A stretch of DNA of 64,000 bases, taken from NCBI GenBank assembly GCA_003254905.1, contig QANU01073111.1, positions 1,371,267 to 1,435,266 on the forward strand, written 5' to 3'. A program made the translations under genes and the position numbers. Below are positions 24,132 through 37,089 of the stretch, piece after piece (within the stretch, counting starts at the first letter, position 1; each line of letters starts with the position of its first letter). The notes below the pieces were generated by a model. That model was not told the origin of the DNA. It did no database searches and was given only the letters and a program-made list of their open reading frames with translations. This DNA is from Nissolia schottii. Lineage: Eukaryota; Streptophyta; Magnoliopsida; Fabales; Fabaceae.

Positions 24132-25142
24132 GGTGGTGGGTTAGGGATTTATGGAGGGAGAGTTTGCTGGGTGTTTCTGCGAGTGTCTGTCTGCAAGGCA
24201 TAATAATGACGGTTAATAGTAAATAATAATAATTAAATTAAAATGGATGGATAGGGTTGTGATTGTGAGGAAATGAGAGTGCTGTGATTGCAGGATCTGG
24301 GCTACATTTGAATCTGACTGGGCGAATACGTTGTGCAACAGTATTGGCCGAAAACGGCATTGCGCCATCCTTCACCGACACTCTCCACTGATGGATGTAT
24401 CATTTCAAAAGATGGACAAATGTGTCAAATCACTTATATGTTAACAATCATATTTAAAGTATTCAAACTTTTATATTTTATTTCTTTTCTTGTTTAACTG
24501 ATACACTTTGGTTATTAATTACCAAAACTTTTATAAAATAAATACCGAATAATTTTATTTGTTCCATTTATTATTTTATTGAATGATTCAATTAAACCTA
24601 ATTCACTTATTATTTTTTTTGGCTGTGTGATTAAATCGCCATCATCTAGGTTCTATCATTACTAATTTAACGAATTTGATTTGACACAATAGATAAGATG
24701 CCTTCTTATAAAAAAAAAAGAATTCTTAACAATAATTTTTTCATTTTTCAAAACTTAAACTCAAAATAATTAATTAAGAGACAAAAGTTCATTACCACCT
24801 TAACTACTCCATGTTAGTTAATTGACTTATTATGAATTAAGCTCTTTTTTATACACGGGATAAGAGCACGTTTGACAATAAAAGTTGATTTCACAAAATT
24901 AAACATGCTTGGCGAGATGATGTAAAACAAGCCGCTTTTATTATAGGTATGTTTAGTTGTTTTGCCATAATCATTTAAAGGTATCTTTTAGACATTTTGT
25001 TCGAGAAACTTTATGTACACTACATGCAATGTTGCATTTTTACTAAATTATCATAACTATCTAATATTATCTATCTAATATTATATAATAAAAAATAATT
25101 ATTATAAATACATTGAAAACAATAAAAAATTTCAACTCTTAA
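24132..25142. other. Promoter side of the PME51-like gene and AT-rich intergenic DNA
   Basis: No gene is supported. The first 150-200 bp likely hold the 5' UTR and promoter of the minus-strand pectinesterase gene. Confidence 0.45.
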
Positions 25143-25312
25143 GATTTGTTTGGTTTCAATTTTTACTTTTAGAATTTTATGTTTTTAAGCCTTTGTAAAA
25201 GAAATAATGAAAACTATAAAATTTAGTTTCTGTTGTCATTTTTAGATTTATAATTTTTATTTATTCCTTTACAAAATCTTGAAAATAATAAATTTTAAAA
25301 CCAAACACACGC
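25143..25312. mobile_element. 170-bp MITE with TTAA flanks
   Basis: The left end GATTTGTTTGGTTT and the reverse complement of the right end GCGTGTGTTTGGTTT form terminal inverted repeats. Both sides are flanked by TTAA (25139-25142 and 25313-25316). The core is AT-rich and non-coding. TTAA flanks could reflect a TA, TAA or TTAA target duplication, so the superfamily is uncertain. Confidence 0.6.
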
Positions 25313-25355
25313 TTAACTTCTTAATAATAATTGCCCCTTAAGAAATAGAATTTAG

Positions 25356-26052
25356 CATAGTTAAAAAATTCGGCCCAGATCAGTCGAGTCGACCTGGAAT
25401 CCGGTGATTCAACCATGGGATCACGGCGGTTATCTGAGTGAGTGGATCGACTACGTTTCAAACTTGTACTGACTTGGGACTTGGCCGTTTTTTGTAAAAC
25501 CCGATGACCAGATCAGGTCATGTGTTTTTTTTAAAAATAAATTATAAAAAATGGCAAACAACATCGTTTAATAAAGAATTTTTTTAGATTACTATTTTTT
25601 CGTTGAGATGATTTGTTTTTATTTTTCTACAAAATATGTGTTTAAGTTTCTCATTTTTGTACCTTTTTCTTGTTACATACATCTGTTTTGTTATCTTTTT
25701 ATAATAAATATTGAATACTTATGTAGAACTGTTATTATTATGTATTTTTGATTTAAAACTTGGTTTACTTATGTTTGAAATTGAACTTGTCATCTGTGAT
25801 TTAGAATCTTGAACTTGTATGATTTATGTATGGTATGACATTTGAAGTTTGAACCTTACTCATATATTTTAAGTAATTTTATGTTATGATAGATGTTTAA
25901 ATAAATAAATTTTATTTATTTGAATTTTTTAAAATTTTAATTTATATATATATATTTATTATTATTATTTTATTTATATCTGGATTAATAACTTACTCGG
26001 TAACTCTAGTAAGGTGGCCGAGTTAAGTCTCGGGCCTGATTTTATAATTATG
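25356..26052. mobile_element. Non-autonomous hAT-type element, 697 bp, 8-bp target duplication
   Basis: The element is bounded by direct repeats GAATTTAG at 25348-25355 and 26053-26060. Its ends CATAGTTAAAAAATTCGGCCC and CATAATTATAAAATCAGGCCC (the second read on the other strand) match at 17 of 21 positions. The 8-bp duplication and CATAG-like termini fit hAT. Subterminal DNA is rich in GGCC and TCGA/CCGG words, while the core is AT-rich. There is no transposase ORF. Confidence 0.75.
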
Positions 26053-26060
26053 GAATTTAG

Positions 26061-26436
26061 CTTTTCACGATTAGCCTACCACTTTTTTGAATTAAAAATT
26101 TCCTTTATTTTTTTTATGGAAAATCGAAAGTTTCCTTTCATTTTTATTCCTTAACAAATGTCAAAATTATGATTTAACTAATATAAATGTGAAAAATAGG
26201 AAGGGATCAAATTAGTGTGTTTCTTTTGGCTTGAAAAAAAAGAAAGAAAAAGAAAAAGAAAGTGGTCCACAATCAGCAACACGGTGGGCTTGTTAAATTG
26301 GAAGAGAGAATATGAATGAGTAGCAAAATCGTAGGAAACGAGACCAGAAAAAGCAGAGGGCAAATCTAGCTCAGAATATTTGTTAACGAAGCTGCTGCAG
26401 CTCCTCGCTCGCTCTCTCTCTTTCGAACGGTTCGAC
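26061..26436 (+). promoter_or_regulatory. Promoter region of the C3H38-like gene
   Basis: It contains a GA-rich stretch (about 26230-26270) and a CT-rich, GC-richer stretch near 26400, consistent with a transcription start around 26350-26430. No TATA box can be fixed. Confidence 0.35.
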
Positions 26437-26469
26437 ATGCCGCCGATATCTCGTGCTCCACTCGTCTAG
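26437..26469 (+). promoter_or_regulatory. 10-codon upstream ORF in the probable C3H38-like 5' UTR
   Basis: ATG at 26437 opens MPPISRAPLV and stops at TAG 26467-26469. It lies in the probable first non-coding exon, whose donor could be CACTC|GTGAGT at 26519. TAGGGTTT telo-box motifs occur at about 26467 and 26570. These motifs are common near plant housekeeping promoters. Confidence 0.35.
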
Positions 26470-26518
26470 GGTTTTCTCCTTCAACGCTCTCTTATCTTCT
26501 CAGTGTATCGCCTCACTC

Positions 26519-29500
26519 GTGAGTCTTCTTTTCTCTCCATCTTCTCCCCCTTTCCCGTCTTTTTTATCTAGGGTTTAAATGCATCTCGCAATTTTCGACT
26601 TCGAGCTTGTTCCAAAACCTAATATTCGTTGCTTTGCACATGAGTGCTTTAATTTGAATGCTGTTATGTGTATTCTGTGCATATTCGTTGTTCTTTGATA
26701 CGCAATGATTCGCAGTGTCGTTTATACGGAAGATTACTACTGGCTATCGTGGCCAGCGGCTCTGGAGGCGTCAGAACGAAGAGCGATTGAAGGCCAATTC
26801 TTGATAGCTTAATTTTTTTGTCTTGCTAGATGTCGCTGTGGTTCCTTTTAGGCTAGCAATGATTAAGAAACACTTTCTCGTTTCACTTGCGATTCTCTCT
26901 TTCTTGTGCTTTGTTTTGGATAGAATTTCCTTGGTTAGGCTTCAATCATGTCTATCGTTCCGTGTTGCTGCTTATTTGGAATTGCAACCCCAGCTTGGGG
27001 TTAGTGTTTTCACAGTGTATGCATCGATTTCTTTTTTGTGATTGGGAATTTGGGATGAGATGTATCTTTGATACATGTGGTAGTGTTGTTTAGCCTTGCC
27101 TTGACTGTTGTGTGAACTCAATCTCTCTTTACACTACAGTTTCCCAAAAGTTGTTATTTCGCGTATATTCAAAGAAGCAAGTTTATATGGTCACTCCTAC
27201 TTGTTGACCGTATGAATACATGTTTAGACACTTGTCCAAAAACAGAAGATCCTTAGGCTTTCATCACATATAGCTAGCTAGATTACCACGACGCCATTAC
27301 ATTAGGTAGATACATAGTTGGGTTGGCAGTCTCCTATGTGCTTTAGTTCTATGTATCTCAGTTAGGGTACATTTTCAAAGTTCTAATATTAGATACAATT
27401 TTTCTGCAGTAATTTCGTATGGTCAATGCACGGAGGTGTTACCAAGTTCACTCAAAGTAGCTGGTGTAAATATGTTTCCAGTGGCACTTGGCTCTTCCAC
27501 AAGAGCGATATTGGATCTTTAGCACATTAATCAATTCAATATTGAATCTTTTTGGAGTGGAGAACTTTTCAATATATTCTCAGATGTCAGAATAAACCAC
27601 TGGCTAGTTCAAGTACTGGGAAAGGATGTGTCACCTTATGTATTAAGTTTCACCAGATACACTTAGTGCCCAATGTGCATCAAGAAAATTCGTAGAAGAA
27701 AATTGATGCACTATATATTGCGACTTTGATCCACTTTGGGAGTGATTGAGTGTTTTGGAAACTTTAGGGCCTGTTTGGTTTCAGAAAATGTTTCTTGTTT
27801 CCATTTTATGTTTCCATTAGTTACAAAATTGCCACATTGTTTTTCATTAGTTTCCTGTTTTCTGGATTTGGTGAAGGAAACCTTGAAAACAACATTTTTC
27901 GGTTTTCGTAGTTTCCTGCACAACATCTTGAAAACAGAAAACAAAATGGAAACAGGGTGACAGTTCTATAATTAATATTGAAAACAGCCCAAAAAAAAAA
28001 ACAAACGTTTTTTTTAACCAGGAAGACCCTTATGAGATGCATTGAATCCTATAGGTGTTGTAAAAATGTTGCACAAGTTCTATGATGTAGATTTTAAATG
28101 GTTTTTGGAGAGATGCATAGGCTTTGGAAGACAGTTTGGAAGTGCTAGTTTCTTGTATGTGTTTGTAGATTCAAAGCATCGATGGTATCTTGCTGTTGAA
28201 ATTTAATGTCAATTTTAAGAACTTGGAATCATATGCTTTCTTTAATTGTGTACCAATCAGTTATGAATTAGAAAGCACGAACACACCTACTTAGTTACAT
28301 GTCCACACATGTTTGACATGTGTCTAATGCACATACTTAGCAGACATGACACATGTTGAACACATTTTCGTACATGGCTTGGCACAACTTGGGCAAGACT
28401 TTTTTTTTTCCCCATCTATTTTAAATGACCAAATTAGATATTAAAAAGCCCAACCCAATACCAATTCTTTTTCTTTTTCGGATTGCTATAATAAGTTATG
28501 TATTTTTATTAGGTGTATGCGTCATTGAGAAAGTTTAGTCTGTCTTTGATGTATTACATAAGGAAGACCTGATAGTATGAGCATATATCAGCAATCCTTA
28601 ACAGGTTTTTGGTACACTGGAATGATAGTATAGTCAAATATGGTAACAGCTATGTATCCCACTACAACCATACAACATTATCATCTCCTCAGCATCTGGT
28701 ATGACCTGATAGGATATTGATTCAACCGCAACTCTCAGCTCTCACCTTGAAGCTTCCCCATTGCCATGGCCAATGCTCTCTAATCACCTTTGCCATTTCC
28801 ATGCTCATGAAATTCTGTTTCTTTGTTGATTTGGTGCCATCAAGGAATGCATGCGCCCCGAAATTCAAAACTAGCAGTGAAAGGTTTTTTTTTTTCCCTG
28901 GAAAGTTCTTCAAACTCTTTATAGCTGTGACGAAATGGGGAAGATATAATTATATATTTTGTGCTGGGTTATAGGTCATGCATAGCTTGTTTTTCTGGTT
29001 GATTTTGCCTCCATGGATGAAAGCTAGTAGTCTCTTTCCATGTAAGAACTTCTTCCTCTTCATACAGAGATACAATATCCTTATAATGTAGTAATGGCCG
29101 AACACTTCATTAGGATTGTAATGGAATAAAGAAAATAACTTTTAAGAAAAAATGGAGTCCCCATCTGCAACTGTTACAATACCAGCAATGACAAAATTAG
29201 CAGGGTAATAGCTTACCAGCATCTTCATGCTATCAAGGCTTATCGTGTTGCCTTATGTTTTAGGCCTTTGAACCACAGGAGGACTTACATTTCTGTCATT
29301 ATGTGTGAATATGGTGTTAAATAGGACTTAATTTGATACAGGTTGTTTCCTGGAATCATCCTGTTCTAGATTACAAAGCGTGTGCAATTGAGTGTAGAAT
29401 GGACAGTGGCAATATTTACTATTTATCACTAAAAAATAGTATATTGATTTTTACTCTTACTTATCATGTCTACCAAGCACATTCAGAAATATGTTTATAA

Positions 29501-30102
29501 AAGCCAGTTACACTTGTGTCTTTGCTGCTAATGAAATTGGTGTTGGTTGTGCCTTAAGTTCATTCGTCTAATCTGTGTGTTGTACTTTGGACGGCCCACT
29601 TATTTACACATAAAATGTGCATGAGGTAGAAAGAAAAATTCGTAATCCGAATTGTATCAATTAAATCAAATCGTATAATAGGACTTGAGTATACGATGCA
29701 TGAAAACTGTTCACTCATCCTCACTGTCACTTGCTTTGCTGCATATGTTGTTTCCTTTCATTGATGCTTCATTTCTCTTGCCTCCATTTTCCTTGTTTTG
29801 CTATTAAGAGGAATTCTGAATTCTGATCATCATCTATATTCTTCTACTCTATTAATGAATTTATTTTCGTTGAAAAATGGTTGATTAAATGTGTCTTGAG
29901 TGCTTGATGAAAATATTGTTAAGTGTTCAATTCTTGAAGCTTTCACAGTTTTTATGGAACTCCCTGCATGTGTGTGCATGTGCGTGGTTTCAAGTTCAAG
30001 ATAAGCCCATTTGTCTTCATTTTATAGCATTCTGCTATTTCTCATTCCTACCACCTTTTTTATTTTTTGTTAGTGATGATTTATTTGTTGTTTTTAATTC
30101 AG
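26519..30102 (+). other. Long 5' UTR intron(s) of the C3H38-like gene
   Basis: Between the inferred donor near 26519 and the acceptor at 30102 lie about 3.6 kb with no coding segment matching the family. A second UTR exon around 26716-26810 is possible but unproven. A MITE-like element sits at 27767-27990. Confidence 0.4.
27767..27990. mobile_element. MITE-like element with GGGCCTGTTTGG terminus
   Basis: It starts GGGCCTGTTTGGTTT and ends with the inverted counterpart AAAACAGCCC. TGTTTCCATTTT-type subterminal sequence appears in inverted orientation on both sides. The core is AT-rich and non-coding. The two arms differ in length by about 7 bp and no clear target duplication is seen. Confidence 0.45.
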
Positions 30103-30149
30103 AGGACATTGCATTGGTAAGAGACAACATTACAGCTTTGGCAAGTGAG

Positions 30150-33100
30150 ATGAGTGGAAGTAGCAGAAAGCGCTCTTCAAAGTGGGATTTGAGTGAAGAT
30201 CCTGAATTTGCACCTGATAGTAAGCACTTACGGGGCGGAGGCAGAGGTTCAGATAAAGATGATATTATGAATAAAGACTATAGAGTTTTGGATGCAAAAA
30301 TGGAGTGGGAAGCCGATGCAAGTTATAGCAAGAAAATATCTCCTGGGTATGAGGAATGGAAACATAAGCGACATAGTCAATCCCCCAAAAGTGGTCGGAG
30401 CAGGTCAGGCAGGTTTGTTTCCCTACTCAATTTGACTATGCTGGCCCCATTTTCTGAAAATTGATGAAAGAATTATATTTAACAGATGGTGTGAGACCGC
30501 TCTAAGTACTCAGCAGTATTGCTGGGAATCTTAAAAAACAGTTTGCTACTCAGATACTTTCTTTATCTATCCATTCAATGACATTTTTAACATGCACTTT
30601 ATGTTTTATTTCTCACACACTCAGACAGGTACAGGAAATTGTAGCCATTATTCAACATCGTGCTGTCATATATTTTTTTAAAAAAATGAGCTTCTGGAAT
30701 AAAGCTTAGAAGATACAGTTTTTAGGAGTTTTAAATGAGGTGGTTTTTTTATTTTATATATATATATATCAAGAGCACCTTTGTGTTTTGTTCCTTTGTT
30801 TCACATCATGTATCCGATTTCTATATTTGTTATGACATACTTTTCTCTTTGCGAGTATTTGCTTTGACTTCAAGTTCATCCTAGAACTTTCTGTTTTCTG
30901 TTTTAGATCTTTGACTATAAGGGAGTCATTAATTTTAAATCATGTCAACATTTTTCCTTATAAATTTTATGTTGATATATTTGGTTATAATGTTAAGTCG
31001 ATGTTGGTGGCGGTATGTAATTTATTTTAAAGATACAGTTGGGTTTGTTTATGATCTGCCTTTATTTTCATTTTGTCATGCCTAGGAGTAGGAGCAGAAG
31101 CCCTGCCCATGGTTTTAGGTTGGATTCAGGACTCAATGACAGAAATAGAATGAGGACTGAAAGATCAACACAAAAATGTAAAGATTTTGCTGCTGGTAAA
31201 TGCAGAAGAGGTAGTCATTGCCATTTTCTTCACCATGATGACCAAAGTTATGTGGATAGTTGGGAAAGTAAAAACAGGGAAGATGGAGCTCCAAGACATT
31301 CTGCTCCACACGAGAGTAGGGACCATTCTCTTAGGAGTGATCGATCTAATGGAGCTTGTATTCATTTTGCAAAAGGCAGGTGTAGAATGGGAGCATCATG
31401 CAAATATGTGCATCATAACAGTTCTGATGGATACGGTAAAGGTTCTGGGGATGAATTACCTAGAGAAAGGGAAAGTGATGGAAGGCGCAGAGATAATTCT
31501 TTTGAGCAGGGTGGTGGGAATATGCCGAATCGCAGTGGTGATACTCTCTGCAAATTTTTTGCTAATGGAAATTGTCGTAATGGTAAATATTGTAGGTTCT
31601 CTCATGATCAGCAAGCATCTAGGAGCCCCAATAGAAGATTAAGGGATGATAGTTGGGGAAGCAATCCAGGTGGAGATCATCAAACATTAGATAGGCCAAA
31701 ATTGAGTGATTCAATTAGTCCTAATGGAACGCTAAGAAGTGACCGATGGGGAACAGATGGCATTATGGCTGAAGTGGATAAAGTATGGCACAGCTCAAAG
31801 CAGAATGATATAGTTGCTGGCTCTGATTCAGTGAAGCTGGTTGAAGACAAAAGTGGAAATACGGGTGCCACCGAGCCTGGACTCGCTGTATGGCCTACAA
31901 AGGATGGATGGGGTCATAGTTTAGATAAGAGCAGAGTGCAAGGTGAACCACCATTTTCAAGTGTTAAGAAGGAAGCTGACCATTGTATAGTAGAAAATGC
32001 TGGTGCCAACATGCACATTTCCCAGTCAATAGGTACAGACATTTGGTCTGGTGATGCAGAAATGTCTCCTGATTGGAATTATAGAGTAGGAACTTCCAGC
32101 TGTATTGAAGAAAAGCATGGACAAAATAATCGTGGGTTAACCCAGGGTGGTACATATTTAGCCACTGCTGAACATGACAAAATACAAGTTACTCCAGGTA
32201 ACCATATGCTTGATGTTCCTGTGGCTATAAATTCCTTGTACTTCGAATAATCTTTTACCCTGCAAATGCAAACCCTAAATATTAGGTATGTTTTTGCATT
32301 GAAATGTTGAAGGTTTTAATTTGCTGATGTTCTTCCAGGACAAGGTTTTAATCAGAATGAGCAAAATATTAATGCTTTGCATTCTTCAAGCTGCCATTCA
32401 GTTGTACTAAGTCAAGCGGCAGTTCCCATTCTTCCTTCAAGAGCAGGAACTGTTGAAGGTATGCAAAACCAAGAAGTCTCTGCTGAGAAAAAGTATGTTG
32501 CTGAACCAAATATCATAGATGCAGGTTCATCACAAATTAGTTCAGGAAATCCTCCAGCACAGGACATGGTAAGCAAAGAACAGCTTGCTCAATTGAGCAA
32601 TCTGTCAGCCTCTCTGGCTCATATCCTTGGATCAGGCCAGCAGCTGCCACAACTATATGCTGCCCTAAATTCTCATAATGCAAAAGAAACTCCCTCCTTG
32701 GCAAAATCTGAGGTGCCTACTATGCCTGTTTCCGATACATTTGTCAAGCCAGATCCCGCTATTGGACTCTCAAAGCAGTATGATCCAATGTGTGATAGTA
32801 TTGAGCTGAAGGATGCTGATGCAAGTGGGTTCCGCCCAACCTATTCTCCAAGTAAAAGAATTGCAGAAGCTGTTGAAACTCCAACACTGTTGTCTAACAC
32901 AGGGAGACAAAATTGTGGCGATTCTTTTAAGGCTGCCTGCTCAGAAGAACAGGTTGTCAAGAGTGAACATCAAATCCAGTTGCAGCCAGGTCAAAACATT
33001 GAGATTAATAAGGAGAACAATGAAGTGGCCGAGGAAAGACAAAATTCTCATGATGACCATAAAAATACAAAAGAGAATGGTCCTTTGGAAAACACGGACC

Positions 33101-34120
33101 AAAATGGTGGACCTGATGAGGCTAAGAAAACCAAGGATGTGAAGGGGGTTCGTGCATTTAAATTTTCCCTGGTTGAGTTTGTTAAGGAACTTCTGAAACC
33201 AACATGGAAAGAAGGTCGGATCACTAAGGAAGATTATAAAACAATTGTGAAGAAAGTTGTTGATAAAGTAACTGGCACCATGCAGGGGGCCCAAATTCCT
33301 CAGACACAAGAGAAGATTGACCATTATTTGTCATTTTCAAAACCAAAGCTTAACAAACTTGTACAGGTCAGTGGTGGCTAACTTGCAATTACCATTATAT
33401 GTTTGAAAGATTGTGTCTTTTCACCTGTTTTCCTAGAAGAATGTGTATTCAGATGACAGTCTAGAAACCATTGAATTTTTTGGGAGGCTTAATTTCAACG
33501 TTGAAAGTTTTGATGGAAAGTGTGTTTATCGTTGAAATTTTTTGGGATTAATTTTGAGCAGAAAGTGTGTGCTTATCCAGTACCCAAAAATGTGCACTTA
33601 TCCATAATTTAACATATTGTCTAATAAGCAGTTCTTGGAACCTTTCTTTGAGTTGAAATATTTATTTGTTTTTCCTTTTGGTAAAGTATTCACCTAATTT
33701 CTTTATCTTGATTTCATAATTTAGTTATTTTTTTCAGTTTAACAAAGGCTCAGGTAAACCATGTTTTCTCTTACCAAAGGACATATATTTCAACTTGAAG
33801 CTTTGCTCCTTTTTACGGAAGCACACGTGATTTCTCTTATTGTTGAATCCATCGAATTGCTGCAACCTAATTGAACTGTATACAATTTTTTGCTCGAAAA
33901 TTTTCACTGAAGGTGTAGCAATACTATTTCTTATGTAAAAGTTTTATTTTGCTTGTAGATATTTATGTTAGCTTCTTAATCTACATTTGTAGTCGAGACC
34001 TTTTGTCAAAGTTGGGTCCGTGTGAAACAAATGACAATTGATTACTTGTCCCCTTTCCAGCTTGTCATATTCTTCTTCTTTTGGTTGCAGGCATATGTGG
34101 AAAAGGTTCAGAAGGCCTAG
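30150..34120 (+). CDS. C3H38-like CCCH zinc-finger protein with three fingers and SRI-like C-terminus
   Basis: Four coding exons, 30150-30412, 31086-32197, 32339-33366 and 34091-34120, join to 810 aa. The last exon encodes only nine residues and the stop. The N-terminus [13 protein letters not shown] is followed by an RS-rich patch (residues about 82-94). Three CCCH fingers of C-x7-C-x5-C-x3-H spacing lie at C119-H137, C179-H197 and C243-H261. A long low-complexity middle follows. The conserved C-terminus (about residues 720-810: [19 protein letters not shown], then KLNKLVQAYVEKV) resembles the SRI-like or PHRF1-type tail, a module linked to RNA polymerase II CTD binding. A nuclear RNA or transcription role is likely, but the exact function is not known to me. 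The closest named relative is Arabidopsis zinc-finger CCCH protein 38; FES1-type proteins share the general layout. Confidence 0.9.
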
Positions 34121-35106
34121 TGAGTATTTGGCTGTATCTTGCTAGGCGTAATTATTGTCTTTGATGTGTACTATGTTTATTTACTTCGAGATTTTTTTTT
34201 GTCCTCTTGGGGAGGGAGGGGGGGGTTCTCTTCTTCTTGTAATTTAGTTGCTAGTAGAACCCAGTGGCCTTTGCAGCTCTTGCGTAGATACGACCTCGGA
34301 GCTTTTGTTTCATCTTTAATTGTTTNGAACTAAATGGAATAAAAAGGAGTGCAATGGAATGAAGAGATATAATTGTTCCATTTCATTGTTTAAATATTTT
34401 AGTAATGGAATTCGTTTGTGGATATTTTAGTGGAATGGGATGGAATTATGATAATTGTAAGTTTTTATTCTTATAACATTTTTTTACCAACATACGAAGA
34501 AAACTAACCTTATTTTTGGATTGGTACATTGGTAATTTATTACTTTAGTTATGTTTTACTAATAAAGTAAAACCAGATTTCGTTCGGGAATAAAAATGGG
34601 GGGTTTTAATTTGGAGGAATAAGATGAAACTTGTTTCCTCCGATCACTCTACTAGAATTAGGGAAATGTATGGTTAGGTTGAAGTTCCCAAAAGGCCATT
34701 CGAAGACCCAACAAGGATAGCATCACTTTCCCCTCCCTTTTTCCTGATATGGAAGTCTGAAATTCCTCACCCTAAAGCAAGTCCCTATAGTGCGGACTCT
34801 GAGGAGAGGTCATTTTGAAGTCCATGACATCCCTTTAACATAGTAATGGTGGTGTCAGATGGATCTGACCCAATCCACCTCGAAAACATGTTCTTCCATA
34901 TATTCAATCTAATTGAGCTGACTTGCTTTACTTTTTTGTGTTAATTTGCTAATTGTAATACGAAATGTATTGCAACATAGTAGTAATTTTTTAAAACTAG
35001 TCATCCCTTCCTACTTCATTTTTAGGCTCTGATTCAATTTCTCACACTGCCTAAATTTGATTCAAGAAATATCTCATAATTTGCAACAGGTTACTAGGTT
35101 AGTTAG

Positions 35107-35112
<6 letters not shown>
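34121..35112. other. 3' UTR of the C3H38-like gene and intergenic DNA
   Basis: The first 200-250 bp are probably 3' UTR and include a G-run at about 34210. A single unknown base lies at 34326. Repeated GGAATGGAAT-type words at 34330-34450 look repeat-derived. No gene is supported. Confidence 0.45.

Positions 35113-35157
<45 letters not shown>
35113..35157. repeat. (TA)n microsatellite, about 22 units
   Basis: Uninterrupted TA dinucleotides run from 35113 to 35157. Confidence 0.95.
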
Positions 35158-35159
<2 letters not shown>

Positions 35160-36953
35160 TAGATGCACAAAATGTTACAACTAATTAATATTGACCATTG
35201 AATACTAGTAGTGTCTCTGGTAAGCAATAATTACGCGAAAATTGTAGAACCTAAACACGTATATTTATTATTAATTTATTTTGAGCGGTTTAATTGGTAG
35301 CCAGCAGAGGCAAGAGTAGAATGATTGCTTTGTGCATGCGGAGAACAACACAGAATTATAACATAGATGGATGCAGTGAAGGTGATGACTGATGAGCATG
35401 CAGTGTGTGTGTGTGTGTGGGGTACTTGAGAACTCTGGGAAGTTAAGAAAACTAAAGGAAAAGAAATGATCACACAGTAGCAGTGTTTGTGTCATGCATG
35501 CCCCCACCCTCTGATTAGAAGCCATCTTGTTTGAGTAGGTAAGATCTCATGATAAAAAAACATAATTCTCTCGACACCACCTAGTACTTCTTACAACTCG
35601 CGAATCCGAGACCACTTATCGAGAAGGAACATTAGCATGTTAATCAATCTACCATGCGTTGATTCACGCACAAAAATTCTAAGCAATTGGAGTTTAAAAT
35701 TATAATTCGACCTTTTAATTGTTACTTTTTGTGTTTGGCGTACTATACAGAGAGGTAGAATTATAACTCCGCGAACTAATTATTTCATGAAAATAAAAAA
35801 CAATTATGCTACATGCGAATCTGTTATTGTTTTATGATCGGTCTCTTATTTGGTTACTCCCCGAAGAATAATACTTGTTCCGTTACGTTTTAATTGTCTA
35901 AAATTAAATATTAAACAAAAAAAAATCTTAAAAAATACATAAAATAGTATAAATTAAAAAAATTATCTCTATATAAAAAATAAATTTTTATTTTTAATAC
36001 AATTATTTGTTTTTTTACATTCACTATAAATAAATGTTTCACTATAATTAGAAGTATGAATGACAAAAAAATAATTACACAGTTATTGTAAATAAACATA
36101 TATTTTAAAACGTTAAAAAATAAAAAAAAATGAACGATTAAAACAGAACTGGTAGAGTTTATTGAAGAGATGTTTCCCTTTAATTTGATCCAACTCTTTT
36201 TCTGGGCTGGGTAATTTTTGATTGATGTCTAAGGAGGGAGTTCCAAAGTCAAATAATTAATTTGACATTATCTGCGACATCATGTGTCGTGTGCGCTCTT
36301 GGATTTAGTTTAAATTAATTTTTTTTAGCGGGTAAATCAACTAATGATAGAGTATTTTAAAAATCTTTGAATTAAAGTAGTAAATGATATAATTGCGTTA
36401 ATACTCAGAAGAGAGTGTCGTATTATTTAAGAGGTCTTACCGGTTTGATCACGTTAAAAAGCACCCAATAATTTCTCTATGAATAGAAGGCTAGGATTTC
36501 AGTGCACAAAAAGGAAACAGATTGGAGAGAGAGAGAGAGAGTCTTGGAATGTGATTAAGGTGCTCTAGCTTCCCTCGTTGTAATTCTTTCAGCCGTACCC
36601 TTGATCGTGTTTGATATTTTATAGGAAACTAGCTAGCTAATGCTACTATTTTAAACTCGCTATCTATTAATCATTAAATACAATTTTGACGTTTACGATT
36701 AAAAATAACATTTTCCCTCTTAGGAACGCACCCTTTAGTTTATTCCTTAAAAACATCCATCTATGCATATTTTTTTGCTCATTTCCCGAACCATATGATC
36801 AAAGACAAAATGTATGTTGAGGATCATGAGAAAAACTAACTTTATATATAAGTGGTAGTGTGTTTCATTTGAAGGGATGACAAGAGAGAATTACCAATTC
36901 GCTCCACTATAACCCCCAACATACATTCTTTCCTATTTTGTAAAATCGAAGAG

Positions 36954-36955
<2 letters not shown>
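35158..36955. other. Intergenic DNA, no gene recognised
   Basis: AT-rich. It holds a short (GT)n run near 35403-35420 and a (GA)n run near 36525-36541. No coding region is supported. Confidence 0.5.

Positions 36956-36989
<34 letters not shown>
36956..36989. repeat. (TA)n microsatellite about 100 bp upstream of the HEC3-like gene
   Basis: Seventeen TA units precede the HEC3-like start by about 100 bp. It may sit near the core promoter, but it is a simple repeat rather than a defined TATA box. Confidence 0.9.
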
Positions 36990-36990
<1 letters not shown>

Positions 36991-37089
36991 CTACCTAGTA
37001 CGACATCACCACCCCACCATCCAGGTAGCAGCTTAAATACATAGAAGCATATCCCTTATACTTTCACACTACATTTATCTTCTTTGGCC

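Noticed and set aside
23322..24203. Long plus-strand ORFs opposite the pectinesterase exon
   Set aside because: The GC-rich exon has few stops in any frame. The minus-strand frame matches the PME family throughout, so these are shadows.
36956..36989. (TA)n run as a TATA box for the HEC3-like gene
   Set aside because: It is a simple repeat of 17 units about 100 bp from the ATG. Its position is compatible, but nothing singles out a functional TATA element.
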